DNA of 52,029 bases from Clostridia bacterium (GTDB lineage Bacteria > Bacillota > Clostridia > UMGS1810): assembly GCA_017416845.1 (NCBI GenBank), contig JAFQBA010000033.1, positions 1-52,029 on the forward strand. Reading direction: 5' to 3'. Positions 44,264 through 51,774 of this stretch are shown piece by piece. The position numbers and the translations under genes are program-made. The notes under the pieces were generated by a model. That model made no database searches, was not told where the DNA came from, and saw only the letters and a program-made list of their open reading frames with translations. Within the stretch, counting starts at the first letter, position 1; each line of letters starts with the position of its first letter.

Positions 44264-44977
44264 TTGATTATATCATTTAATAAATATCATGTATCAAACT
44301 TAATTCTTATACTTTTGCTTATGCTAAGCTATTATTTGAATTTTATTTCATCTGATTCAACTCAGTCTGTTTCAGCTCCTGTTACCTGCAACAAAATAAT
44401 TGTAATAGATGCGGGACATGGATCACCGGATGGAGGAGCTGTTGGAAAAAGCGGCGTCGAAGAAAAGGATTTAAATCTGATTATATCCGGAAAAATCGGC
44501 GATTTATTAATCCGAAGCGGGGCAAAAGTGGTTTATACTCGTAATAATGATAAATGCATTGTTGATACAAATAACAAGAAATTGAGACAAATTAAAATTG
44601 AGGATCTTGAATTAAGAAAACAAATAATTAATCAAAGCAATGCAGATGTTTTTATAAGTATTCATATGAATAAATTTGAAGATGAAAAATATTACGGTGC
44701 GCAAGTGTTCTATGATGGGGAGTTAAAAGAGAATAAAATACTTGCTGAATCTATTCAAAGTTCATTGATTGAATTTGCAGATCCCTCTAACACAAGAAAG
44801 ATTAAACATGTAAACGGCAAGATGTTTTTGCTTAAAAATAATAAAATGCCGTCAGTTTTAATTGAATGTGGATTTTTATCTAATATCAGAGAAGAAAAAC
44901 TTCTCTGTGACAATAATTATCAGGATAAAATAGCATATGCAGTTTTTCTTGGCATAATGAAATTTTTGGATAAATAG
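44264..44977 (+). CDS. cwlD: N-acetylmuramoyl-L-alanine amidase CwlD
   Basis: CwlD removes the stem peptide from muramic acid so that muramic-delta-lactam can form in the spore cortex. The 237-residue protein has an N-terminal membrane anchor (about residues 10-30), then an Amidase_3 domain: zinc His in VIDAGHGSPDGG, Glu in GVEEKDLNL, His in ISIHMNKFED and catalytic Glu in LIECGFLSN. The likely start is TTG 44264, five bases after GGGGTGA; GTG 44255 overlaps that site. Length and anchor fit CwlD rather than larger vegetative amidases. Confidence 0.9.
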   Translation: MIISFNKYHVSNLILILLLMLSYYLNFISSDSTQSVSAPVTCNKIIVIDAGHGSPDGGAVGKSGVEEKDLNLIISGKIGDLLIRSGAKVVYTRNNDKCIVDTNNKKLRQIKIEDLELRKQIINQSNADVFISIHMNKFEDEKYYGAQVFYDGELKENKILAESIQSSLIEFADPSNTRKIKHVNGKMFLLKNNKMPSVLIECGFLSNIREEKLLCDNNYQDKIAYAVFLGIMKFLDK

Positions 44978-45027
44978 TTGTATATACTTCATGCCAAAAT
45001 ATATAATATATTTGTTGTTAATTGTTA

Positions 45028-45056
45028 TTGACATATAACAAAGTAAATTGTATAAT
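45028..45056 (+). promoter_or_regulatory. Consensus sigma-A promoter of fba
   Basis: TTGACA (45028-45033), 17 bases, TATAAT (45051-45056). Both boxes and the spacing are perfect, in keeping with a highly expressed glycolytic gene. Confidence 0.95.
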
Positions 45057-45088
45057 TATGGTATAATTCATTTTTGGAGGTATAATTA

Positions 45089-45952
45089 ATGTTAGTATCA
45101 GCAAAAGATATGCTTTTAAAAGCAAAAAAGGGTAAATATGCTGTGGGTCAGTTTAACATCAACAACCTTGAATGGGCTAAAAACATTCTTCTCACTGCAC
45201 AGGAGCTTAATTCCCCTGTTATCCTTGGTGTTTCTGAAGGTGCGGGAAAATATATGTGTGGTTATACAACGGTTGTAGGTATGGTTAAGGGAATGATTAG
45301 TGAGCTTAACATCACAGTTCCTGTTGCTATTCATCTTGATCATGGTAGCTATGAACATGCTCTCAAATGTATTGAAGCCGGTTTTTCATCTGTAATGTTT
45401 GATGGCTCACATTATCCGATTGCTGAAAATATAGAAAAAACAAAGGAACTCATTCGTATTGCAAATGAAAAAGGCATTTCCGTTGAAGCCGAAGTCGGAG
45501 CTATTGGCGGTGAAGAAGATGGTGTTATCGGAAGTGGCGAAGTTGCTGATGTGGAAGAATGTAAGATGATTGCAGGTCTCGGTGTTGATATGCTTGCTGC
45601 AGGCATCGGTAACATTCATGGTAAATATCCGGAAAACTGGGCAGGTCTTAGATTTGATGTTCTTGAAGAAATCAGTAAAGAAACCGATCCTATGCCTCTC
45701 GTTCTCCACGGTGGAACAGGTATCCCTGCCGACATGATTAAAAAGGCGATTTCGTTGGGAGTTTGTAAAATTAATGTTAATACCGAATGTCAACTTTCTT
45801 TTGCAGCTGCTGTAAGAAAATATATTGAAGCAGAAAAGGATCTTCAGGGTAAGGGCTTTGATCCAAGAAAACTTCTTGCACCCGGTTGCGATGCAATCAG
45901 AGAAACCGTTAAAGAAAAAATGGAGCTCTTTGGTTCTGTTGGAAAAGCATAA
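45089..45952 (+). CDS. fba: Class II fructose-1,6-bisphosphate aldolase
   Basis: Zinc-dependent aldolase of glycolysis and gluconeogenesis, splitting fructose-1,6-bisphosphate. The 287-residue protein has YAVGQFNINNLEWAKNIL, catalytic and zinc residues in VAIHLDHGSYEHAL (LDHG), MFDGSHYP, VEAEVGAIGGEEDG, GIGNIHGKYP (zinc His) and LVLHGGTGIP (zinc His), and KINVNTE for phosphate binding. GGAGG lies eight to nine bases before the ATG. It is transcribed alone from a perfect promoter and ends at a strong terminator. Confidence 0.96.
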   Translation: MLVSAKDMLLKAKKGKYAVGQFNINNLEWAKNILLTAQELNSPVILGVSEGAGKYMCGYTTVVGMVKGMISELNITVPVAIHLDHGSYEHALKCIEAGFSSVMFDGSHYPIAENIEKTKELIRIANEKGISVEAEVGAIGGEEDGVIGSGEVADVEECKMIAGLGVDMLAAGIGNIHGKYPENWAGLRFDVLEEISKETDPMPLVLHGGTGIPADMIKKAISLGVCKINVNTECQLSFAAAVRKYIEAEKDLQGKGFDPRKLLAPGCDAIRETVKEKMELFGSVGKA

Positions 45953-45967
45953 TTACAGTTTATCACT

Positions 45968-46003
45968 AAGGGGCTGTTTCTGTTTGAGACAGCCTCTTTT
46001 TAT
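45968..46003 (+). terminator. Intrinsic terminator after fba
   Basis: GGGGCTGT pairs with ACAGCCTC (about 45970-45977 with 45989-45996) and is followed by five T. Confidence 0.87.
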
Positions 46004-46034
46004 TATAATCAATTCAAGGTGGAATTATATTTAT

Positions 46035-46898
46035 ATGAGAGTTCTCGAATTTATAAGCAATAAAAACACCGATATAAATCATGTACTTCGTGAACAATTT
46101 GAATTGACATCAGGTTTTATAACGAAGATTAAATATAATGGTTTAATACTATTAAATGGTAAAGAATCAAAAGTAGTGTCTGAAGTATTTCCCGGTGACA
46201 TTATTAAAATTCTTTGTCCTTCATCGCAAATTAATTCAATAGAACCTATTGAGGGAGAACTTGATGTTTTGTATGAAGATGAAGATGTTTTGTGTATTAA
46301 CAAATTATCCGGAATGCCTACACATCCTTCACAAAATCATCATAGTGACACTTTAGCAAATATTGCTGTTAAATATTTACGCGAAAAAGACTGTGAACTA
46401 CATATTGTAACAAGACTTGACAGATTGACATCGGGAATTGTTTTGATTGCCAAAAACGCTTTTTCTGCATCTAAAATGTGTACAAAAGAATATAATTCAA
46501 CAATTGATAAAGAATACATCGGTGTTTGTAAAGGGATTTTTTATAACAAGTCGGGAACAATTGATGCACCTATAGGACGACACGAAGACAGTATAATTAA
46601 AAGATGCATATCGGAAAAGGGAAAATACTCCAAAACAGGATATAAGGTTCTTGAAGAGATAAACGGAAACAGCGTTGTGAAATTTAAATTATATACAGGA
46701 CGAACACATCAGATAAGAGTTCATTGCGAAAACATTTCACATCCTTTGCTTAATGATTTTCTGTATGATTCGGATTCTAACAGTCAAAAATCATTTAAGC
46801 TTCATTGCTCAAAAATTATATTTACACATCCGTTTACCAAAGAGAAAAAAACCGTTACAGCTGATTTGCCGCAACGGTTTTTGGAAGATATAAATTAA
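46035..46898 (+). CDS. RluD-family 23S rRNA/tRNA pseudouridine synthase
   Basis: A 287-residue pseudouridine synthase of the RluA/RluD group. The N-terminal S4-like RNA-binding part is residues 1-60 (VLREQFELTSGFITKIKYNGLILLNG). The catalytic domain has VLCINKLSGMPTHPS, the catalytic Asp in VTRLDRLTSGIVLIAKN, and LYTGRTHQIRVHCE. Several paralogues exist in Bacillota, so the target uridine is not assigned. Start is ATG 46035, behind AAGGTGG about 12 bases away. The long in-frame extension back into fba is spurious. Its stop overlaps that of the convergent hydG gene. Confidence 0.9.
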   Translation: MRVLEFISNKNTDINHVLREQFELTSGFITKIKYNGLILLNGKESKVVSEVFPGDIIKILCPSSQINSIEPIEGELDVLYEDEDVLCINKLSGMPTHPSQNHHSDTLANIAVKYLREKDCELHIVTRLDRLTSGIVLIAKNAFSASKMCTKEYNSTIDKEYIGVCKGIFYNKSGTIDAPIGRHEDSIIKRCISEKGKYSKTGYKVLEEINGNSVVKFKLYTGRTHQIRVHCENISHPLLNDFLYDSDSNSQKSFKLHCSKIIFTHPFTKEKKTVTADLPQRFLEDIN

Positions 46899-48310
46899 AA
46901 TCTGAAATCTCTTGAGCCTTCTTCTATTGCTTTTAAATTGTTTTTTGCTATTTCGCGTACTTTGTCATTTGGAATATTGGAAAGTTCAGCTTTAATGAGT
47001 TCGTTTCCGATTTTGACTGTTTCCTCACTTGCATAATCCATCAAAAATTCTTTGAGCGTCATGAGTGCATTTGGATGACAGCAGTTCTGAATCTGACCGT
47101 TTTTAAGCAGTGTCATAAACCTGTCGCCTGTTCTTCCTTCGCGGTAACATGCTGTGCAAAAAGACGGGATATATCCTGCAGACATAAGCCATCGAACAAC
47201 TTCATCGAGAGTTCTTTGATCAGAAACATCAAACTGTTCTGTATCATGGGGACGTTCTTTTTCGCTGTAACCTCCAACAGAGGTTCTTGATGCTCCGCTA
47301 ATCTGTGAAACGCCAAGTCTGATTACTTTTTCACGAAGTTCCTGACTTTCTCTTGTTGAAATTATCATTCCTGTGTAGGGGACGGAAATACGTATTAATG
47401 CACAAAGCTTGGCAAAGATTTCATCGCTGATGCCGTTATCAAATTCAGAAGGGTCAATGTCATCAGCTTTTTTTACTCTGGGAACACTGATAGTGTGCGG
47501 ACCGACGCCGTGAACTGCTTCGAGATGTTCAGCGTGCATTAGAAGTCCGGCAAATTCATATCTGTAGAGTTCAAGACCAAATAAAACTCCGAGACCTACA
47601 TCGTCAATTCCGCCTTCCATCGCTCTGTCCATGGCTTCGGTGTGGTAAGCATAATCGTGTTTGGGTCCGGTTGGATGAAGTTTTTCGTAGCTTTCTTTGT
47701 GGTAAGTTTCCTGGAAAAGAATATATGTTCCTATTCCTGCCTCTTTAAGCTTTTTATAGTTCTCTACCGTAGTTGCTGCAATATTAACATTAACTCGTCT
47801 TATGGCTCCGTTTTTGTGCTTTATGGAATATATTGTTTTTATACATTCAAGTATATATTCAAGCGGATTATTAACAGGGTCTTCACCTGCTTCAATCGCA
47901 AGTCTTTTGTGTCCCATGTCTTGAAGAGCAATTACTTCTTTTTTTACTTCTTCTTGTGTAAGCTTTTTACGGGGGATAGTTTTGTTTTTTAAATGATATG
48001 GACAATATACGCAACCGTTGACACAATAATTTGATAGATATAATGGGGCAAACATAACAATTCTGTTGCCGTAAAAATCTTTTTTAATTTGTTCTGCAAG
48101 GTCGTATATCTCGTTAACTCTTTTTTCATTATCACATGCAAGCAAAACGGAAGCTTCTTTATGGGAAAGTCCTTTTCTAAGTTTTGCTTTTTCAATAATC
48201 TGATCAACAAGTTCCAAATTATTTTTGTTTTCATCGGCATATTTAAGTGTTTCAAGTATTTCTTCGTGATTTATAAATTCTTCTGCTTTTAGTGACTTTG
48301 GATTATACAT
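46895..48310 (-). CDS. hydG: [FeFe]-hydrogenase maturase HydG (radical SAM tyrosine lyase)
   Basis: HydG cleaves tyrosine to p-cresol and dehydroglycine and turns the latter into CO and cyanide bound to iron, supplying diatomic ligands of the hydrogenase H-cluster. The 471-residue protein has the radical-SAM Cys-x3-Cys-x2-Cys at residues 96-103 (CVNGCVYC), a BATS domain, and a C-terminal second cluster site starting at CTACYREGRTGDRFM with the third Cys in NCCHPNA. The ATG at 48310 follows AAAGGGAG by seven bases. hydE, hydF and the hydrogenase are not in this window, so HydG is solitary here. A terminator-type leader precedes it. Confidence 0.95.
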   Translation of the reverse strand: MYNPKSLKAEEFINHEEILETLKYADENKNNLELVDQIIEKAKLRKGLSHKEASVLLACDNEKRVNEIYDLAEQIKKDFYGNRIVMFAPLYLSNYCVNGCVYCPYHLKNKTIPRKKLTQEEVKKEVIALQDMGHKRLAIEAGEDPVNNPLEYILECIKTIYSIKHKNGAIRRVNVNIAATTVENYKKLKEAGIGTYILFQETYHKESYEKLHPTGPKHDYAYHTEAMDRAMEGGIDDVGLGVLFGLELYRYEFAGLLMHAEHLEAVHGVGPHTISVPRVKKADDIDPSEFDNGISDEIFAKLCALIRISVPYTGMIISTRESQELREKVIRLGVSQISGASRTSVGGYSEKERPHDTEQFDVSDQRTLDEVVRWLMSAGYIPSFCTACYREGRTGDRFMTLLKNGQIQNCCHPNALMTLKEFLMDYASEETVKIGNELIKAELSNIPNDKVREIAKNNLKAIEEGSRDFRF

Positions 48311-48326
48311 ATAAAAACTCCCTTTC

Positions 48327-48456
48327 AAAAAAAATACACTCCGGACATTACGGAGTGTTAATTAACTGTCTGAAAATATAGCAGATAAGTATACAGACAA
48401 ATATTTGAAATTAACAATCTTCCGCCTCATAATCATTATATTTGGTGTCAGAAATT
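48327..48456 (-). ncRNA. Candidate attenuator or riboswitch leader of hydG
   Basis: The predicted transcript starts near 48456 and runs about 146 bases to the hydG start. Directly before the ribosome site is an intrinsic terminator on the minus strand: ACACTCCG (48358-48351) pairs with CGGAGTGT (48343-48336), followed by eight T (48334-48327). An upstream segment, CGGA-AGAT-TGTTAATT (48424-48409), can pair instead with AATTAACA-C-TCCG (48363-48351) and would break the terminator. A nested hairpin TGTCTG/CAGACA (48399-48394 with 48372-48367) lies between. I do not recognise it as a known riboswitch class. The folds are read from the sequence; regulation is inferred. Confidence 0.62.
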
Positions 48457-48462
48457 ACTATA

Positions 48463-48491
48463 ATAATATCATTAAAAATATTTTAAGTCAA
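48463..48491 (-). promoter_or_regulatory. Promoter of hydG
   Basis: On the minus strand TTGACT (48491-48486), 17 bases, TATTAT (48468-48463). It places the start of transcription near 48456, upstream of the leader terminator. Confidence 0.75.
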
Positions 48492-48576
48492 GATTATATT
48501 ATAAATTCATTATTTTATCACAAAAAATATCACTTGTCATACTATATATTATGATTATTTAAATATGGGTGGTAAT

Positions 48577-49140
48577 ATGGCTATTAAAATATATATTGAT
48601 CAGGGACATAATCCTTCAGGACCAAATACAGGAGCTGAAGGGAATGGGCTTAAGGAACAGGATGTAACCTATATTGTGGGAAGATATCTTTATGATCTTT
48701 TGAGTTCAAATCCCAATTTTGAAGCAAAACTTTCACGTCAAAACTCAAGTGTAATACTTGGTACAAACAATTCTACAAGTCTTCGAACAAGAGTTAATGA
48801 TGCAAACCGTTGGGGTGCAGATTATTTTATAAGTATTCATACAAATGGTTCGGTTAATCCTGCGGGAAATGGGACTGAAGCTTATGTATATCAAAGCACA
48901 GGAGAAGCATTTACTCTTGCGAAGCTTATCGTTGATGCTATAACCTACAGAATGGGAACCCAAAATCGCGGAGTATTTGCAAGACCCGGATTGTATGTTC
49001 TTCGTAAAACTGCTATGCCTGCTGTTTTGGTAGAGCTTGCATTTATATCTAATTATGATGACGCTATAAAGCTTCGTGATGATCCTTACGGCTTCGCATT
49101 TGCTATATATCAGGGTATATTGCAATTCTTTGGCGTTTAG
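48577..49140 (+). CDS. N-acetylmuramoyl-L-alanine amidase (Amidase_3), no signal peptide
   Basis: A 187-residue, single-domain zinc amidase that cuts the bond between muramic acid and L-Ala. Zinc and catalytic residues: His in YIDQGHNPSGPN, Glu in TGAEGNGLKEQD, His in FISIHTNGS and Glu in VLVELAFISN. There is no signal peptide or wall-binding domain. Bacillus CwlC, which lyses the mother cell late in sporulation, also lacks a signal peptide, so a similar role is possible; a phage-type lysin is the other option. ATG 48577 is taken as start, with GGTGG upstream; ATG 48565 is a less likely choice. The next gene follows after 13 bases. Confidence 0.88.
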   Translation: MAIKIYIDQGHNPSGPNTGAEGNGLKEQDVTYIVGRYLYDLLSSNPNFEAKLSRQNSSVILGTNNSTSLRTRVNDANRWGADYFISIHTNGSVNPAGNGTEAYVYQSTGEAFTLAKLIVDAITYRMGTQNRGVFARPGLYVLRKTAMPAVLVELAFISNYDDAIKLRDDPYGFAFAIYQGILQFFGV

Positions 49141-49153
49141 GGGAGGAATTTAC

Positions 49154-49645
49154 ATGATTTTTGAATATGAAAGACGCATGGCAGTAAGTTATGCAAGACG
49201 ATGGGCGTTGTCCAGAAATCCTGATTTTTACAATTACGAAGGAATTGGTGGTGATTGTACAAATTTTGCATCGCAATGTGTATATGCGGGATCAAATGTA
49301 ATGAATTATACTCCGGATTTTGGATGGTATTATATTAATGCAAATGATAAATCACCTTCATGGACCGGTGTTGATTTTTTTTATAATTTTATGACAAATA
49401 ATGAAGATGTAGGACCTTTTGGTGAAGAACGTCCTTTGCAGCAAATCATCCCCGGAGATATAATACAACTTGGCAATAGTGATGGGAACTTTTATCACAC
49501 ATTGGTATTGACATCTGTAATACGCACACTTAGCGGAAAAATATATTATATATGTGCTCATTCTGAAGATTCCTATCAAAGAAATCTTTCAACCTACAAT
49601 TATGAAACTATAAGGTGCATTCATATATTAGGCGTGAGAATATAA
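49154..49645 (+). CDS. Amidase_6-domain (putative NlpC/P60-like) protein, no signal peptide
   Basis: A 163-residue protein consisting of a single putative-amidase (Amidase_6) domain. The N-terminal RMAVSYARRWALSRNPDFYNYEG leads to the catalytic Cys in GGDCTNFASQCVYAG. The likely His is in NFYHTLVLTS, and a third residue in ICAHSEDSYQRN. These papain-like folds cleave cell-wall peptides. No signal peptide is present. GGGGAGG lies seven bases before the ATG, and the gene is coupled closely to the amidase before it, suggesting that both act on the wall at the same moment, probably in sporulation. Confidence 0.86.
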   Translation: MIFEYERRMAVSYARRWALSRNPDFYNYEGIGGDCTNFASQCVYAGSNVMNYTPDFGWYYINANDKSPSWTGVDFFYNFMTNNEDVGPFGEERPLQQIIPGDIIQLGNSDGNFYHTLVLTSVIRTLSGKIYYICAHSEDSYQRNLSTYNYETIRCIHILGVRI

Positions 49646-49727
49646 TATTTTGATTATAATCTTTATTTTTTCATATAATAATTAATGCTGTATGTAATTT
49701 TAAATAACAGAATATACGGTGATAATT

Positions 49728-49865
49728 ATGAATGAAGAAAATGTATTGGTTAAAAAATCACTGAGCTTATTGACTGTAAAAAATCCTTTTATTGATCCAC
49801 AGTATGTTCCGATTAGTATTTTAAAAAAATATACAGTTAACAAAAACACCCATCAGTCAACCTGA
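49728..49865 (+). CDS. Possible 45-residue small protein
   Basis: An open frame with ATG at 49728, GGTGAT just upstream and a stop at 49863-49865. The sequence begins MNEENVLVKKSLSLLTVKNPF and continues with IDPQYVPISILKKY. It has no membrane segment or known motif. The stop codon is inside the terminator arm, which is unusual but possible. No family recognised; it could be a short sporulation-type or regulatory peptide, or a chance frame. Confidence 0.35.
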   Translation: MNEENVLVKKSLSLLTVKNPFIDPQYVPISILKKYTVNKNTHQST

Positions 49866-49880
49866 CGGGTGTTTTGCATA
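49843..49880. terminator. Bidirectional terminator before ftsH
   Basis: AAAACACCC (49843-49851) pairs with GGGTGTTTT (49867-49875), and CAG/CTG extends the stem towards the loop. It ends the amidase transcript and the convergent ftsH transcript. Confidence 0.88.
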
Positions 49881-49902
49881 TAGAATATAATTAATGATTC
49901 TT

Positions 49903-51762
49903 TTAATTTTCAATTGCCGGGAGCTCAGGAAGCTGTTCGCCATTGAATACTTTTTCAAATTCTTCGCCTGAAATCTTTTCAAATTTCATAAGAGCTTCAG
50001 CGACATTGTTAAGTTTTTCCATGTTGTTATTTATGAGATTAATTGTCTTGTCATAGCATTCAGAAATAATTTTCGATACTTCAGCGTCGATTTTAGCAGC
50101 AACATTTTCGCTTACGCTTTTTGACTGAACAAAATCTCTTCCAATAAATACTTCATCATGATCATTTGTATAGCACACAGGACCAAGAGAATCACTCATG
50201 CCGTATTTAGTCACCATTTGTCTTGCAGCAGAAGTGGCGCGTTGAATATCATTGGAAGCACCTGTGCTGATATCATCAAGAGTAATTTGTTCCGCGGCAC
50301 GACCTCCAAGTAAAACCATAATGCTTGCAAGGATATCTCCTTTGGTTGTATATGATTTATCCTCCATAGGTAAATTCATAGTATAACCACCGGCTCTTCC
50401 GCGTGGAATTATTGAAATCTGATGAACCGGATCCTGATCGGGAAGGAGCTTTGAAACGATAGCATGACCGGCTTCATGGAACGCAGTAAGTTTTTTCTCT
50501 TTTTCGCTCATTACCCTTGTTTTCTTTTCTGTTCCAACAACGATTTTTATCATTGCGTTTTCGATTTCTTCCATGCCTATGGTTCTGAGATTATATCTTG
50601 CAGCAAGAAGAGCAGCCTCATTAAGAAGATTTGCAAGATCTGCTCCGGTAAATCCGGCTGTAGTCTTTGCAATGACACTAAGATCTACCGAGGAATCTAT
50701 TTTTTTATTTCGTGCATGTACCTTGAGAATAGCTTCTCTTCCTTTCATATCGGGTACATCAACAACTACCTGTCTGTCAAATCGACCCGGTCTTAAAAGT
50801 GCATTATCAAGAATATCCGGACGGTTTGTTGCGGCGATAACAATTACTCCTTGGTTTGCTGCAAAACCATCCATTTCTACGAGAAGTTGATTTAAAGTTT
50901 GTTCTCTTTCATCATGACCGCCACCTAAGCCTGCGCCTCTTTGACGACCAACTGCATCGATTTCATCAATAAAGATTAAACATGGAGCATTGTGTTTAGC
51001 TTGTTTAAACATATCTCTAACACGAGAGGCACCCACACCTACGAACAATTCTACAAATTCCGAACCACTTATATAATAAAATGGTACATTAGCCTCTCCA
51101 GCAACTGCTCTTGCAAGTAATGTTTTACCTGTTCCTGGAGGACCTACTAATAAAACTCCTTTAGGTATTCTCGCACCTAATCTTTGGAATTTTTTAGGAT
51201 TTTTTAAGAAGTCTATTAATTCTGCTACTTCTTCTTTTTCTTCATCTAATCCAGCTACTTTTTCAAATGTTATTTTATTGCTATCTTCATTTAATTTAGC
51301 TCTACTACGACCAAAATCCATTGATTTGTTAGCAGAACCCATTTGTCTTGTTACAAAATAGAATCCTAACCCTAATATTAATACCATAGGTAGTATATTA
51401 ACTAAAAATAACAAAAAGGTACTTGAATCAGGATCAGCTTTAGTATTGATTTTAAAATCATAATTTTTTTCAGCATCCAATAATTGACTTATGACTTCGT
51501 CACTTAATGGAGCTTTTAGATAAAACGTTTCATTTTTATCATATCCATTTAATTTACCTTGAATCTCATATATTCCTGCGCTACTTCTTGGAACGATTGT
51601 TACTTCAGTTACTTCACTTTCATCTAAATAATTAATAAATTGTTCATATGAAAAATTATTAACTTTCTTATTAGATACATTATAGAAGTAAACAATACCA
51701 AGAATTAATAAAAACAGAAACAAATAAGGAATAAGGCCTTTTTTGATATCTTTTTTACTCAT
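49903..51762 (-). CDS. ftsH: ATP-dependent zinc metalloprotease FtsH
   Basis: Membrane-bound AAA+ protease that degrades misfolded membrane and regulatory proteins. The 619-residue protein has two N-terminal membrane segments (about residues 8-26 and 114-137), an AAA domain with Walker A GPPGTGKT (about 207), Walker [10 protein letters not shown] and the second region of homology ([19 protein letters not shown]), then a peptidase domain with HEAGH and the third zinc Asp near [17 protein letters not shown] precedes the ATG. Codon use changes sharply inside the gene: the 5' part (51762 to about 50950) is dominated by TTA leucine codons, and the 3' part uses CTT and CTC like the rest of the window. 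The protein is complete and in frame, so the join is clean. Confidence 0.95.
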   Translation of the reverse strand: MSKKDIKKGLIPYLFLFLLILGIVYFYNVSNKKVNNFSYEQFINYLDESEVTEVTIVPRSSAGIYEIQGKLNGYDKNETFYLKAPLSDEVISQLLDAEKNYDFKINTKADPDSSTFLLFLVNILPMVLILGLGFYFVTRQMGSANKSMDFGRSRAKLNEDSNKITFEKVAGLDEEKEEVAELIDFLKNPKKFQRLGARIPKGVLLVGPPGTGKTLLARAVAGEANVPFYYISGSEFVELFVGVGASRVRDMFKQAKHNAPCLIFIDEIDAVGRQRGAGLGGGHDEREQTLNQLLVEMDGFAANQGVIVIAATNRPDILDNALLRPGRFDRQVVVDVPDMKGREAILKVHARNKKIDSSVDLSVIAKTTAGFTGADLANLLNEAALLAARYNLRTIGMEEIENAMIKIVVGTEKKTRVMSEKEKKLTAFHEAGHAIVSKLLPDQDPVHQISIIPRGRAGGYTMNLPMEDKSYTTKGDILASIMVLLGGRAAEQITLDDISTGASNDIQRATSAARQMVTKYGMSDSLGPVCYTNDHDEVFIGRDFVQSKSVSENVAAKIDAEVSKIISECYDKTINLINNNMEKLNNVAEALMKFEKISGEEFEKVFNGEQLPELPAIEN

Positions 51763-51774
51763 AATTCCTCATTT

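Noticed and set aside
45825..46034. Long N-terminal extension of the RluD-type protein back into fba
   Set aside because: It crosses the fba 3' end and its terminator. The family N-terminus begins at MRVLEF (46035).
48310..48456. A known riboswitch class in the hydG leader
   Set aside because: I compared by eye with motifs of SAM, TPP, FMN, cobalamin, preQ1, glycine, c-di-GMP, fluoride, Mn, NiCo, guanidine and THF classes and found no convincing match, so it is left unassigned.
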